42,654 nucleotides of DNA, taken from Purshia tridentata (lineage: Eukaryota; Streptophyta; Magnoliopsida; Rosales; Rosaceae). The notes beneath the pieces are model-generated. The model did not search any database, was not told where the DNA came from, and saw nothing but the letters and a program-made list of their open reading frames with translations. The stretch covers positions 1-42,654 of the forward strand of contig QANT01001307.1 of NCBI GenBank assembly GCA_003254885.1, in the 5' to 3' direction. Position numbers and translations under genes: made by a program. Positions 10,364 through 22,850 of the stretch are shown here, piece after piece. Each line of letters opens with the position of its first letter. Position 1 is the first letter of the stretch.

Positions 10364-13300
10364 TCATAATGCTCGAATTTGACCCCCATAGCCATAATTC
10401 TTCAAAAGCCCTTCATCTTGCCGCCAATTCTCTTTAACTTTCACTTCAACCTGTTAAAAGCACGAGTTATTGTATAAGGTTAATATTTTCCAAACAACGC
10501 ACAATGAACCCCGTAATTGTGCGAGGATAATGCAGATTGCAGCAGCTGAACCACTCAATAAAAGTAAAATTAACATAATTAATACAAAAGATTCCCAAAG
10601 AGTAGTCATGGGATAACTTGGCACCTCCAAAAAAACTTTCTTCTGTAAGAAATCTTCTATGTCAAGCCGTGCAGCTGTTGCAAGTAGTTTCAGAGCTCTC
10701 CCTTCCTGCAAAGGATACAATATCAGTGATTGAGCTCTCCCTTCCTACAGTGATGGCACATCAAAACTCAAGCTCTGTATCTTTGTGTGATGCATGTCTT
10801 TGTGCAAACATATGCTCCATGTTAAATCTTCAATCAAGAAAATAAAACATAAATATGTATTTGCATGTCTTTCTGCAAGCATATGCACTGAACATTTGAA
10901 AATTTCATCTTTCAGCTTGTTATTCCATAATAGTTTATAACATTCCTTGAATCATGCCAAAAGGGTTCCCAAAACCATACAAATTCATCCATAAGCAACC
11001 TATTCATCATATAGCAGTGAATTTCTATTAAGCGAACCAACAAACCTTACAATTGAAGATCACTTACTTTTCCAATAACAATGATCTTCTGTGAGTTTTT
11101 TTCAACAACAATTTCCACTTGTATAAAATCTTTTGCTGCTGGCCTAGTTTTGTAGCTCATAACATTCACCTTTAGATTAAAGAAAATGAGAAGTAAGGCA
11201 ACTAGAAACATTATCATCTTTTTTCTTTTTTCTTTTTTCTTTATTTTCATTCCCTCTGGGAATCAGCACCATTCCTCACCAACCAAATATTTTGAGCTTC
11301 TCAATTACATACCTGACATGCATAAGGAATCTCTTTACGGTATTGCATGAAGATCTTTTCTCTAACAATTTCAGATACAAAGAATCTTTCTGGGTGCTCA
11401 CTGACGATGTCCTGAGATCTCATAGACAACACAATAAGTATTTTTCTTCTGCTAGAAGACATTGATTTCCTTGCATTACACAGTTCACACTTAATAAAGA
11501 AAAGTTACAGGATACTACAATAGCATGTAGAAAAAGGAATAAGAGAACTCAAACTGAATTCATATAAGAAATTTGGTGAAAGTGTTCCACAGATGCCAAC
11601 TGAACTCAAAAACCCCCTCTGACTTGCAAGCATGAAAATAGCACGATTGGATATTTTTGAAAGGTATTAATTTCACACAAGGAATTTGAATATTAACAAT
11701 GGATTTTTAATTCTTTACACATGCTTAAAAGAAACTAATTTTCAAAAGTTTAACACTAATGGACCTTTCTTCTTTAGGATATAAAGCATTGTGAAACCAA
11801 AGCAAGAAAACTTACAATTGAATCTACTAGCTTTTATTGAATTTTTATAACCCTAAAGAAGCGATGCCTGCTTGTAGAAATGGTCTTAAGATATCTGTAA
11901 CCTTTGTGCAATTTCTTCACTTGACATCTAATGCTTGGGATAAGGCCAAAATAAAACATTTACGACTGTAAAGCAAGAACACTATTAAAGACTTCAATAA
12001 TAAAAAGAAAAGGAAGGCAACCATGAGCCTAAAACATGATATTCTAAGTACCTTCGGATAATATGCTGGGCCAAAAGGAAGTTTTGATAAAATCCAATGC
12101 TTAACATCTTCCACTCCCTGACCATGTTTGGCACTCACAGGTATGACCTCATCAACGTTTGTAAATTTCTCATACCACTGTAAAAAAAGACGTGATGCTT
12201 ACTTAGGCTTAACAAAATAACTGGAACAACATATCCAGAATTGCACATGTAACTATACATGCCAATAAAGATATCAATAAACGAATACTGACCTCTAGTT
12301 TCTTTGCAATTTCACCAGGTTTAATCAAATCTTTCTTATTCAAAACCAGCAAAGTGGGCGGCAGCCTATCTGTCTCGCTACCCATACCTTCTTGCAACAC
12401 CTCATCAATCTAGAAACAAGAAAATGATCTTAGTACAAGAGGACAACATTTTATATGCAATCCTACTAATGAAGAAGCATACTTTTTCAGGCACTTTACA
12501 TGCATCAACAAGAACCACTACACAATCCGCATTAATGGCAGCATTGCGGACATTCTTCATCATCATAGAGTCCAACTTGTGCATTTTCTTCTCCATAACA
12601 CCGGGTGTGTCATAAAGTATCATCTGCAAACAAATCCTTAATTATGTCAACAGATGCATGACCAAAAGTTCAGAAAGCACAAGAAAGTATTACTTGTGTC
12701 CAAAAGAAGATTTGACTAGAGAGAGCTCTTATTTAATTGAGATAAATTCAGCTCCATTACGAGTAACTGTCTTTTACAAAATTTAAATCTCGAACATAAC
12801 AAAATGAACCCTGAAGCAAAAACACTGTTTGGGGAACCATAAGTGGGTATTCCCCCGGACCTTCGAAGCGTTATCAAATGCAACATTTCCTCTATGTTTC
12901 CTTTTCCACTAAAATTTAACCAGGTGAGCAAACTACACCATTCTATTATCAATTTAACATGTAACAGTAATAGGCTATTATGAATTACAACATCGTCTAA
13001 CAGGTTTTCAATGAGAAGTCAATGACTAATACTTATAAGCAACTGAAACAAAACAAATAATAATAATATCAGCTAACCATAAAAGAAAAGCAAACCTGAT
13101 AGTCTGGGCCAGAACATATACCAAGAATTCGATGTCTTGTAGTTTGAGGTTTATCAGTAACTATGGACAACTTCTGACCAACCATTTGGTTTGAGAGAGT
13201 ACTCTTTCCGACATTTGGCTTTCCAAGAACAGCCACATACCCTGCATTAATTGACTCAATGAAATTCACACTGGGAAAGAAGCACACATCCCCTAAGCTT

Positions 13301-13709
13301 CTCGGGTAAAATTAAAGAGATCCCAGAAGAGACTTTTACCACTTCGATGGTTTGGGTCGGCAGCATAGTCAAGCTCCTCCATCTCGTAGTCATCAAGCAA
13401 AGCCATGTTCCTGTCAGGCTTCTCACTCAGAGACAACAGCGAAGAGTCGTCGTCCGAATAAGACTCTTCTTCTTCTTCTTCTTCTTGGGCATGTTCTTGT
13501 TCGTTAATACGAAGCTGTTGGGTTTTGGCTGACAACACAAGTTCCCGGGTCCTATCTCTTGGACTTGACGCCTGGAATTGCGGTTTTCTGGTAAAATGAG
13601 GAAAGTGAGTCCTGTGGTAGTACTGGGTTGCGAAGAATATAGAGTTGCAGTCATGGGTGAGGTAGTTTTCTCTGCAAAGAGTTGCGGGCATATGTAAAGC
13701 TAGCTCCAT
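10364..13709 (-). CDS. ERA: Era-type GTPase, organellar, 9 exons
   Basis: Ribosome-assembly GTPase of the bacterial Era family, expected in a plastid or mitochondrion, where it binds small-subunit rRNA through a C-terminal KH domain. Exons in minus order: 13709-13340, 13241-13096, 12623-12483, 12409-12293, 12177-12052, 11411-11313, 11169-11068, 10705-10625, 10450-10364. Together they give 422 aa. Motifs: G1 GKPNVGKS (130-137), G2 [11 protein letters not shown]3 DTPG (177-180), G4 NKKD (243-246), G5 SAK (273-275). A KH-like region begins near [16 protein letters not shown], and the protein ends in [14 protein letters not shown]. The first about 120 residues are a presequence with a Glu run and a [14 protein letters not shown] stretch. 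I chose the ATG at 13709 ([15 protein letters not shown]) because it looks like a transit peptide; an in-frame start at 13811 would add 34 residues. Exon 2 starts at 13241, the only acceptor that keeps frame and gives [14 protein letters not shown]. Collinear with At5g66470 (from memory). Confidence 0.93.
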
Positions 13710-14649
13710 TGTCGGAGCTCCAGTGTTTCTGATGACTTCTTCTCTGTTTTTATCTACCAATGGATAAACCTCTCGAACGGTGTCGTTTCCTCTTTCTGAT
13801 CCCTGTTTCATTTTTTATTTTTTTAATTAATAATCATCCACGTATTATAGCATTAAGGTTTAATTAATAATTACACATTGTTCCAGACTTCCAGGCCAAA
13901 ATAAAAAATAAAAATTATGCAGTGTTACGGTATCAAAATCAAAGAGAGGAATATTTGTGTTCTATATGGTCTAGAGAAGTATGAATTTCCATTGAGATAT
14001 TTTGTTAATGAAAGAGAACACAATCAACCATTTTCTCCTGTTTGGAAATGCTTACATTGTTTTTTGGGTATAAGAAATGCTTACATTTTTGTGTTATGAA
14101 CTTATGAGATAGAAATGAATCCCAATTCAGTTTAAATGGGAAGGGCAATAACATTGTGATTTGTGAATGTGGAGAAAACAAAACTGCGGGATACATAATA
14201 CACAAATGGTGGGTCTTATGCATAACATTCCAAGCACATTTCAGGTGACTAGGGTACCAAGACCCAGATTCCTGTGACCTACTGTAGGCTATTATGCATT
14301 TTCTAAGTGCCTTAAACTTAACAAAAAATTTATTAAACTAGACCGATGCTTCACAGCAAACAAATCATGTGAGCATAAATGGAGTATGAAGGCTTCAAAA
14401 CATACTGAAGCTGAAATGATTGGTTTAAATAAGGACTGATCCTATTCATGATCTATAACCTTCCAGAATACCAGGTAACGAACAAAACTTGGAATTATTT
14501 TTGAAGAACTATACATCCTCAGATCGCTGGAAAAATCTAAACTGATAAAAGAGCTAGAGAATGTTATCCACAAAGGGTGTGGCATATTAGACCTTTTATT
14601 CTGCCTTCGTTCTACGGCATAGGATCACCATTACTACATAAAGAGATTA
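13710..14649. other. Intergenic region upstream of the Era GTPase and downstream of the coiled-coil gene
   Basis: No supported coding region. It should contain the Era GTPase promoter and 5' UTR near 13710-13900, and the 3' UTR of the coiled-coil gene just below 14650. The sequence is AT-rich. Open frames at 13917-14099 and 14005-14223 have no recognisable features. Confidence 0.5.
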
Positions 14650-17455
14650 TCATTTGCCTGCATCATGACCCTCAGGAGCCTCAGAATGGTAGGTTGCTGA
14701 TCCCCTTCCAGACGGGAAATAAGAGTATGCCAAGGCTGCAGTACCAAGTGAAAGGGCCGCAGCAATGGAGCCCCAGACCCACCTCTGTCTTTGTTCCCTT
14801 CTCTCCCTCTCACGCCGTGCCATCTCTACATAAAAACAAAGAACAAAAAAACTTAGATGGGCAAACGATGGGAAGCAGATCCAACAAGACCTAAAGTATA
14901 GCTGGAAAGGGAGAATTTACACAAGCAGAAAAAAAAAAAATACGATCTTTGCTCATGCACATGTAGAGTAGGATATGTGTGCACAGATGCATGCTAGTCA
15001 ATATTTGGGCACAGAGAAAAAATTGTTAAAATTGCTTTCATCCCACATAATGATGAATCAACATGCTCAAAACTAATTGAGGGTTACAGGTTAAACATGG
15101 GGAGAAAGACAGAGTTCAACTGAGGTGGATCTTGGGAATGCTTTTGATTTGACAAACAATAGAATGTTACCTCTAGAAGGCAAGCTATAACTAGTTAAAG
15201 CATTAGGAATCAAGAAATCTACAACAATGGTATAAGGTATAGAAATCTCACCAAGAACGTCCTGGTTCCTCTGAACCATTTCCTGATTCATAGCCTCATA
15301 ATTACGGAGTTTGTCCCACAACCGAGCAATCTCAAAGTTCTTTGACTCAATCTGAGCTTCCATCTCCTTCTCCATCTCAGCCCTTGCTATGCCCCTCCCA
15401 ATAGAATTTGATACAAACCTAGCAAGATAAACTTGTTGGCATAGCTCCTCAGCAGGATCAGAATCTTGCTGCTCATTTGCTGTTGCAACGGTGGGATATA
15501 CAGGAAGTGTCAATCCTACAAGAGATAAATGCTCCCTAATCCTCTGCCACTGGCTTCGCAAGTTATTCAAGGATTCTTCTGCTTGCTTCCGCTTCTCTAT
15601 CTCCATCAATAGACTCAATCTCATTTCACGCAATTCAGCGTCATAATCACAAGCAGAAAGCTGTTGCCCTTGCCCACTCTCAGATGAAAGTTCTATACAC
15701 AGTAACAATAAAAGTAAGCTGCCCATTACTGCTGAAAAGCCATAACTAAGAGTGTGTATGTAGAACAAAGAGGATTACAGAAAACTGAAATATTTAATTA
15801 CAAATTTTGGAAATTATTTCATATATATAACCAAACTTCTGAAGAAGGGAAACTAAGTGGGCTTTTAAAGCATAATCTCACACACAGCACATGCACAGAA
15901 GTTTATACTTTCATTTCCCACATTGACACAATTGAACATTTCTTTGGAAAATCAGTATGTTAATTTCTCTATAATCATAATCAGCAACTTAGTACTAAGT
16001 TCATAGATATTGCGACATCTATAAGACACATATAGATACAGATATCAATTTCAACAAGACTCAAACTCAATATAAAATTAACAAGTCCGAATTAACTTTC
16101 AACGCGGCAAGGTAACGCACCTCAAACCCAATACAAAATTTATAAAGTTAGAATAACTATTTTTCTGATAGGACAAGTTAGGGTTAACTAATAATGACAT
16201 GAATCCGAAATAACCCAAATAAAACACAGCCTATTAACACAAATAATTAACAGACCAAATTGGTTCTAAACAAGGACATCACAATTTTGACACGACAAGC
16301 TATTGTTTGATACTTAAAAAGTTTTTCAACCCAAACACAACATCGTCAAGTTAAAGTCAAGTCATTTAACATGATTAATTAAATATAGGTTGAGTTAGAG
16401 TTGACTAGTGCTCAACGCAAATCCAAAATGACATAGATCTGAAAACAAAGCGACACCACTTGACTGCACACCCCTACATATAGAGAGAGGGACAAAGAAA
16501 CATACACTATGTTCTATGTACTTAAGACATCAACCTCTGGAAAAACCAGTATGTTCCATCATCAACCATAATATGCAGTAATCATGGTATATATGGTATG
16601 GACATAACAAAACGAAGAGAATTAAGCATACAAGGAAAACTCCAATACATTTAACAAGCAAACAGGAAAAAGCTAAGTACCTTCCCAAGCATCATAAAAC
16701 TCTCCCATGGGTGTATTGATCTGCACAGAACGCTCTGTTTCAGCATTTACCTCTCCATCTGTGTTACTTGCGACACTCATGGAGTCTTTAGGTTCAAAGA
16801 AATCGTCACGATCACTATCTCTTTCTGAATTTGTTGCAGCTGGCTTCAACAAATCATCCTCCCTTGCTGAACCATTACTCGCACTACTACTGCTCAGCTC
16901 CACATTACTGCTTCTAGGTTGACCATTGCTGACCCCAAGTTTGCCATTGCTGCTCTCACAATGATGTCCGTTCACATGATTCACTTCAATTGGGCTGGGA
17001 AAAGTAAAAGTACCCGAATCATCATCTGCAGAAGAATTTTCTGCCACCTTGGCCTCATCATTCTTGATATCCCTATTGACCTTTTCTTCATCTCCAGCTT
17101 TCTGATGCAAGGACACATCCTGCTCTGAGTAGCTCTTGAGAAGGCGTGGTCCGCGGCGCTTGTGGTTGATGATGTACGGCGAGGGAGGGAAAGAAGTGGG
17201 CAAATCAGGAAGCGGGGTTGCCTCGGGAGTTGCATAAAGCGCCGGCTTCATTCTATTGAGTCTCTCGTCCATAAGAGGCGTACTTCTCCTCCTCTCCAGC
17301 TTCGAATTTGATTCAGGAACAGGCATTGAATTCGTAACAGACTTGGAATTGGAATTGGAATTAGAATTAGGAAGAGACATGTCGACAGATTTGGAAGCTC
17401 CAGGCCCTCCAGGTTCTAGCAACCTATCCAAAGCTATTACAGTGAAAGTCGGCAT
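14650..17455 (-). CDS. Uncharacterised tail-anchored coiled-coil protein, 3 coding exons
   Basis: I do not recognise a named family. Coding exons in minus order are 17455-16681, 15692-15252 and 14825-14650, giving 463 aa with closed phases. The N-terminus (MPTFTVIALDRLLEPG) looks conserved. A Ser/Pro/Asn-rich disordered half follows, with a basic patch (INHKRRGPRLLKSYSEQDV near 95-115) and acidic, Ser-rich stretches. Residues about 275-310 and 345-420 are Glu/Arg/Lys-rich, predicted coiled coil (ELREMRLSLLMEIEKRKQAE; ARAEMEKEMEAQIESKNFEI). A single hydrophobic segment (about 423-442, WGSIAAALSLGTAALAYSYF) comes just before a 21-residue tail, so the protein should be tail-anchored with its coiled coils in the cytosol. 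The last exon is short and easy to miss. The position matches At5g66480 in Arabidopsis (memory, weak). Function is unknown; a scaffold or tether on an organelle membrane is only an inference. Confidence 0.85.
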
Positions 17456-17459
17456 GGCT

Positions 17460-17884
17460 CTGCATCATCAATTCAAACACCCCAAATAAACAACACAACA
17501 AGAACCAGTTTTCATCACCGAATCAATTCAATAATCCTAAAACTAAACATTTACAATTCATTCGATATGAAGCCAGTAGAAACCTAAAGCAAAAAAATTT
17601 TAATTTCCAGAAATAAGTATGCGGTCCGCAATTAACATAAACAAAAACAACAAAATAAAAACTGAATCTGGAAGAGCCCTAACGCTTTGTCTGGTTGCTG
17701 AGAAAAAAAAGTGAGAAATCCTCCTCCAAGGTTCTCGGAGACGCCGATTCTCAGCAAGCAAACAGAGACGCAACAGAACCCAGAAACCAAAACATAAAAT
17801 GAAACAAACCCAAATACAAAAACAGCAAACAGAGAGAGAGAGATCGGAAATGGAATATTTCAGAAAGTAAAAAATGGAAAATAC
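17460..17884 (-). other. Likely 5' UTR intron of the coiled-coil gene
   Basis: On the minus strand a GT donor (GTATTTTCC, just below 17885) and an AG acceptor (ending at 17460, four bases before the ATG) bound about 425 bases. The start codon follows the acceptor as AGCC-ATG. This fits a leader intron of a kind common in plant genes. RNA data would confirm it. Confidence 0.5.
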
Positions 17885-19748
17885 CAGAGACGATGAGAGG
17901 AAGTGAGTCGAAGCGTAGAAACGAAGGCGTTTTAGGAGTTGGGAAGAGAAGGAGGGATGAGAGAGGAGTGCGTTGAAAGCACCATAATTTTGGGGGATGA
18001 TGATATTTTGGTTTGGTTTGGTTTATTTCACCAGTCGTCACCACCACCCTTCTTCATTTCCTCTCACCATTACGAGCCCTTCCAGCTCTTTCTTTTTTAT
18101 TTATTAATTATTTTTTAAATTTTGATAATCACTTAAAAGACTCTATATCGCAAAGACCGCCTCTTTTCCTCTCAAATTGGTCGCAAGGAAACTACACACA
18201 CTCGGTCACATCCCCGCAAATATTTCAAACCCCCCCTTCTTTTCTATTCTCGGTTTTAAGCGTTCCCCAAGCTTTTTGCTTTTTGAAAAAATAAATATCA
18301 ATTACTGTCGCGGTGGCCGTAACCGGTAGGGTTTCTTTCTTCGCTTTATTGTGTGTGATTATGACGGAAAAGTCCTAGACGTTCTTGGGGTTTAGTAGGC
18401 AAGCTCAAGGGTAGTATGGACTTTCAAGCTCCTTCATATGTGGGTTTTGTTGGGTATACGGCGCCGTTTTCTTGTTGAATATTTTAATAGAGCCACGTTT
18501 GACGCTTTTGCTGCTGCTACTACTTGTCAAAGGGGTAACTTGCCTTGTCCAATAAGGTAGGATGAGATAGATGGTTGGTAACTAGGAAGTAGGAATCATA
18601 TGGTTGGTTAACTTCTACCTTCCTTGCTTTTCAAAGTTTAAATTATGAACATTCTCTACTTCTTTTACTGTTTAATTAACTCATTTTTATCCCATGCTTA
18701 AAAATTAATTTCAGTTGATATCCATAAACACCTCATCAAATAATGAATAATATAAGGATTTTAAATTTGGTTAATTTTTATAAAATAAGAATAATAAACT
18801 CAATATCAACATAGAAGCATAGAACTAATTTCCTATTTTCACCCTCTTTTATAAAGGAGTTGAAGTGAAAATAATCACCTTTTACCATGGAGGAGGATAT
18901 AATTTTATTCTTCAATGGAAGTTTCCACAGCTTTCATTCACGCATGCTTTGTGTAGAGAACATGTGGCTATTGAATGTTGATTTGACCCTAAATAAAGTA
19001 TTAAAAAGCGATTAAGGCAACTCCAGCATTAAAAAGTGACATCTGCCACCCAAGAATAATCCAAAGGGGTTGGCTTCTTGGCTGACGCATGTAATGAAGT
19101 GTTAAAGGCAAAGTCTTCCTTCACATTAAAAAAATGCAACCTTTTTTATATATGTGGTTTTTGTGTATCCTACTTTTTTTCCCATATTGAAGTTAAGCCA
19201 CACATCACAAAGATTCTGAATCTTAAAATTGGAGCCGTGGAGGGGCTTAGATTCTCCTTTCTGTGTGTCAACTGTCAACGCACTACAAATTAATTACTTG
19301 TCTTGTTATCATGAAATACATAATATTTATAGCACCATGGAGGAAGGAATAGAGATTAAACAAACAAATAAGAAGATAGAGCAGCTGCAGATACTTCTTT
19401 CTATACAATACGTCAAAGGAAATAAAATTCTCTTTGCCTCCAACCAAAAATTTAGTTTCACAGAATCACAAAGCATGCAGATCTAACCCTTTTGTTTTTT
19501 TACTCTAATTCACACACAATATAACCAAATTTAACGAATCTTACAGATCATTCTTTTGTGCTTCACCTGAGAATTTCACAGTAATTTTGGCGTTGAATTT
19601 CTTGATGAACCAATAACTCAGCCAGCAAGCTCATGACCCTCTTCAACTATCCTTCAAAAACGTTCGATGCCTAGCCTCCTCCTGAGTACACAGTCCACTA
19701 AAAAAAATGTCCCTTCTCTCCCTCAGCGTCATATCTATGCTATTGCAT
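17885..19748. other. Intergenic region: promoter of the coiled-coil gene and 3' flank of the second PPR gene
   Basis: About 1.9 kb. The first about 100 bases are probably the 5' UTR exon of the coiled-coil gene, and the promoter should follow. The rest is AT-rich with no recognisable gene; the open frames near 18013, 19078 and 19229 show no domain or homology I can see. The stretch adjoining 19749 should contain the PPR 3' UTR. Confidence 0.5.
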
Positions 19749-21425
19749 TCAATCATGCAAAGATTTCTCGACAACCCGTATAGAAAATGTTTTACTTACT
19801 ACTCTTGATTTCTCAAATAGAAACCCGATAGCATTTTCATGGTAGTGCGAGTCAGTGACCCAACTACTTGCAGTTTCCTTAACCAGTCCTTTCTTCTTCA
19901 TAATGCTTCTCAATTCATTTGCAATATCCCACCTTCCAATGGCTGCATAAAAGTTCGAAATGAGCACATAATTCCCAGTCTTATCTGGCTCTAACTGCAA
20001 AAGCTGTTTTGCAGCAACCTCGCCTCTCGTAACATCCAGATTATGGCTACAAGCATTCACCAATGCTGCCCATACTGCTGCTGTAGGCCTAATTCCATGC
20101 CTAACCATATCATCAACCACACACCATACTTCATCTATCTGACCAGCACGGCCTAACATATCTATGTAACAGAGATAGTGCTCTGGACCCAGGTCCAGAC
20201 CGTACCTCTCTGTCACTGAATTAAAACATTCTCGGCCTTGCTCCACCAGGCCCGAGTGCCCACAAGCTGAGAGAAGAGCAAGAAAAGTCACAGAATTAGG
20301 CAAGACTCCTGCTCCTTCCTCCCCCATCTTCTTGAACAGATCAAGAGCTTCAAGTCCGTTCCCATAACTTCCATATGCATCAATCATGCTTGTCCATGAA
20401 ACTACATCTTTATTGCAAATTCCATTGAACAAAGATCTAGCATTTGAAATTTTCCCACACTTTGCGTACATGTCCAACAGAACATTGCACATTTGAGTAT
20501 CGGATGTGAACCCATGGCGTATTGCCATGCAGTGTATCTGCTTCCCAATCCACAAATTTGAATTCTCAGAGCAAGCAGCGAGAGTGCTAGTGAGTGCAAC
20601 TACATTGGGTTTCATGGAAGACATAATCGATAATGCCTCTTCATACTTTTGATTCCGAACACACCCAGCAATTAAAGAATTGAGCATGACATCATCCTTC
20701 CTACACTTCAAGTTGGAGAACACTTTCATGGCTTCACTTATACACCCAACACCAGAGTAGAAGTCAACTAAAGCAGTACCCAAAACTACCATATCACGGC
20801 CCATCACAACCACCAATCCATGAACCTGCTTACCCTGTAGAAAGGCCTTCAAAGAGGCACAAGCTTTAAGCAGAGAACACAAAGAAAACTCGCTGAACTC
20901 CACTCTCTCCCTCCTCATTGCTTCAAACACACCAAGAGCTTCTCGTGCAAGCCCATGGCGTAAAAAGCTTGAGAGCATAGCATTCCAAGTCACAACATCC
21001 TTGAACTCCATCTCTTCAAAGACTTGAACGGAGTCCTCCAAACACCCGTATTTAGAGTACATGTCCATGACGGCAGTCTTTGCCACAGTTCCGGACTCAC
21101 TACCCGTTTTAATCATAAGACCGTGGACTTGCCTGCCACGTTCAGGGCATGGCAACGCCCTGCACGCGCCCAATACTGGAGTGAAAGTGTGTGCATTTAG
21201 GTCGTGTTTCTCACGGTGAATGCAGCAGAAGAGATCCCATGTGTTGGAAAATTCGCCATTTCGGGTATATGAGGAAAGAAGTGAGTTGAGGGAGTAGAGG
21301 TCTCTTTGAGCTGTTTCGTCGAACAAGTGGTAGGTGTGTGATTGAAAGCCCTTTAGACAACCACATTTGGCGGGAAGGTGAAATAAACGTATAGGACGAG
21401 TTAGGGTGGTCATGAATTGGGTCAT
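19749..21425 (-). CDS. PLS-class pentatricopeptide repeat protein (E type), intronless, At5g66500-like
   Basis: Predicted organellar RNA-binding protein of 558 aa in one exon. PPR repeats run from about residue 40 to 450, for example DLYSLNSLLSSYTRNGEFSN, VVTWNAMLSSFLRHGLAREA and DVVSWTSMIDAYGSYGNGLE. Group end motifs such as MYSKYGCLEDSVQVF and MYAKCGKISNARSLF recur. The C-terminus has an E-type motif (AAVWAALVNACSHNLDVTRG through LISNFYAAIGRWDIANELRS) and ends soon after SSWVTDSHYH without E+ or DYW domains. The N-terminus (MTQFMTTLTRPIRLFHLPAK) is basic and hydroxylated, fitting mitochondrial or plastid import. ATG codons at residues 1 and 5 could both start. By position and memory it matches Arabidopsis At5g66500. 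RNA target unknown; no frameshifts seen. Confidence 0.92.
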   Translation of the reverse strand: MTQFMTTLTRPIRLFHLPAKCGCLKGFQSHTYHLFDETAQRDLYSLNSLLSSYTRNGEFSNTWDLFCCIHREKHDLNAHTFTPVLGACRALPCPERGRQVHGLMIKTGSESGTVAKTAVMDMYSKYGCLEDSVQVFEEMEFKDVVTWNAMLSSFLRHGLAREALGVFEAMRRERVEFSEFSLCSLLKACASLKAFLQGKQVHGLVVVMGRDMVVLGTALVDFYSGVGCISEAMKVFSNLKCRKDDVMLNSLIAGCVRNQKYEEALSIMSSMKPNVVALTSTLAACSENSNLWIGKQIHCMAIRHGFTSDTQMCNVLLDMYAKCGKISNARSLFNGICNKDVVSWTSMIDAYGSYGNGLEALDLFKKMGEEGAGVLPNSVTFLALLSACGHSGLVEQGRECFNSVTERYGLDLGPEHYLCYIDMLGRAGQIDEVWCVVDDMVRHGIRPTAAVWAALVNACSHNLDVTRGEVAAKQLLQLEPDKTGNYVLISNFYAAIGRWDIANELRSIMKKKGLVKETASSWVTDSHYHENAIGFLFEKSRVVSKTFSIRVVEKSLHD

Positions 21426-21984
21426 GGGTATTATAGGTCCGAACTAAAAAATCATGGAGTTGGGTAATAGAAAAGTAGAAAACCATAAACTTAAGCTAAG
21501 TCTCTGCTACGTCATTAAAAAAGAAGGTGGTGGAAGGAACCATGCGTTTGGTCGAAGAATACGAGGAAGCTAGGAAGAGACACACAGCTCATCAGATAGT
21601 GCAAGTGTCGTACGATGTCTTTTATTAATTAGTAAATAAAGAAAATCTTATTGAAACCCCAAGAAACAAAAAGCCAAATAACAGAGCAACAAGCAAACAA
21701 AAGACTTCGGCTGAACCCTGAAAATCCCGTTATTCCTTTCCCTCTTGTATTTTACACACAGTGACAGTGACAGTGACAGATAAACAATTTCTGGGAAATA
21801 CTAGGTAGTTGTTTATTATTCCAATGGGAAGCAGCTCCCTTGTTTTTGTGCATTAAATACGAACTCTTGAAAGTCAAGCAAAAACAAGTCATTTTCCTCT
21901 TAGTACATGTCCTTTAAGTCACTACAACGATGATTAAGATTCCGAAAAATGTTTTCTGTCTAGACAATTTGATATGTTATGTAT

Positions 21985-22850
21985 AAGGAATGTAATATCG
22001 ATTTTGATAAAAATTTCGATTGAATTTCGATTTTACTAAGATTTAAACAAAAACGACAGAAATTACTATTAAATGACGAAAATTTTAAATGAAACTTTAT
22101 TATATACTTATTTAACATATTATCCACTTTATTTATAAAAAAAATTGAAGAAACCAAATTATTATAGATTTTATGTAATATAAAGTGAATATAATGAGCA
22201 CTGAATGAAAATACTAGTGTTAAATAAAATTAGTAAAATAAACCAATGAAAATTAGTATGGTCCTTATACTCTATAATCTATATACTAAACTTTATATAT
22301 TTTATAATCTATAATCTATATTATTAAGATATAAATTATAATATAAAATATTAGGGTTTAGGCCCTTTAAAGTATTTTTGATTTTTTTTATCTAAAAATG
22401 TATTATAATTTAGAATTTAAAAATAATTAAATAAAACTCCAAAACTAAAAGACCAAGCTAAAAGATTAACAAAACCCCAAATCTTTTTTTTTTCCAATTA
22501 TCCAAAGGCCCAAATCCAATTAACTCTAATCTAAACCTTACTTCCCTCTTCCTTTCTCTTCGCAGCATTCTAGGCTTCCCCACAGGCAGGTAGCAGGCTG
22601 TCTCTCTCCATTTTTTTTTCTTTTTTTTCCTTTCTTCCCGAGATCCCCCTCTCCCGAGGCTGCCTCTCTCCATTTTTTTTTTCTTTTTCTTCCAAATTTT
22701 AGACATATTTCACCAAAATTTCGAGTTATTCCGAAATTTCACCAAAATTTTCGAAATTTGAACGAAAATTGTATGAAATGATGATTTCGTTTCGAAACCA
22801 TAATTTTGACAAAATTTCACCAAAATTATCAAAATTATACTCAGTGGTTA
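21985..22850. repeat. Candidate non-autonomous element with weakly inverted ends
   Basis: The left end (about 21991-22025) carries ATCGATTTTGATAAAAATTT. The reverse complement of the right end (about 22810-22840) carries TATAATTTTGATAATTTT. ATTTCG/CGAAAT-rich motifs recur near both ends in opposite orientation. The interior is AT-rich and non-coding. The similarity is patchy and I see no clear target-site duplication, so this is a weak call. Confidence 0.3.
22597..22690. repeat. 61-bp tandem duplication, pyrimidine-rich
   Basis: GGCTGTCTCTCTCCATTTTT starts at 22597 and GGCTGCCTCTCTCCATTTTT at 22658, one mismatch in the aligned bases. Both run into T-rich tracts. It lies between genes. Confidence 0.7.

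Noticed and set aside
16080-16480. Possible transposon relic in the first coding intron of the coiled-coil gene
   Set aside because: Motifs such as GACACGACA and CACCCCTAC look like known plant repeats, but no ends, duplication or coding remnant could be defined.
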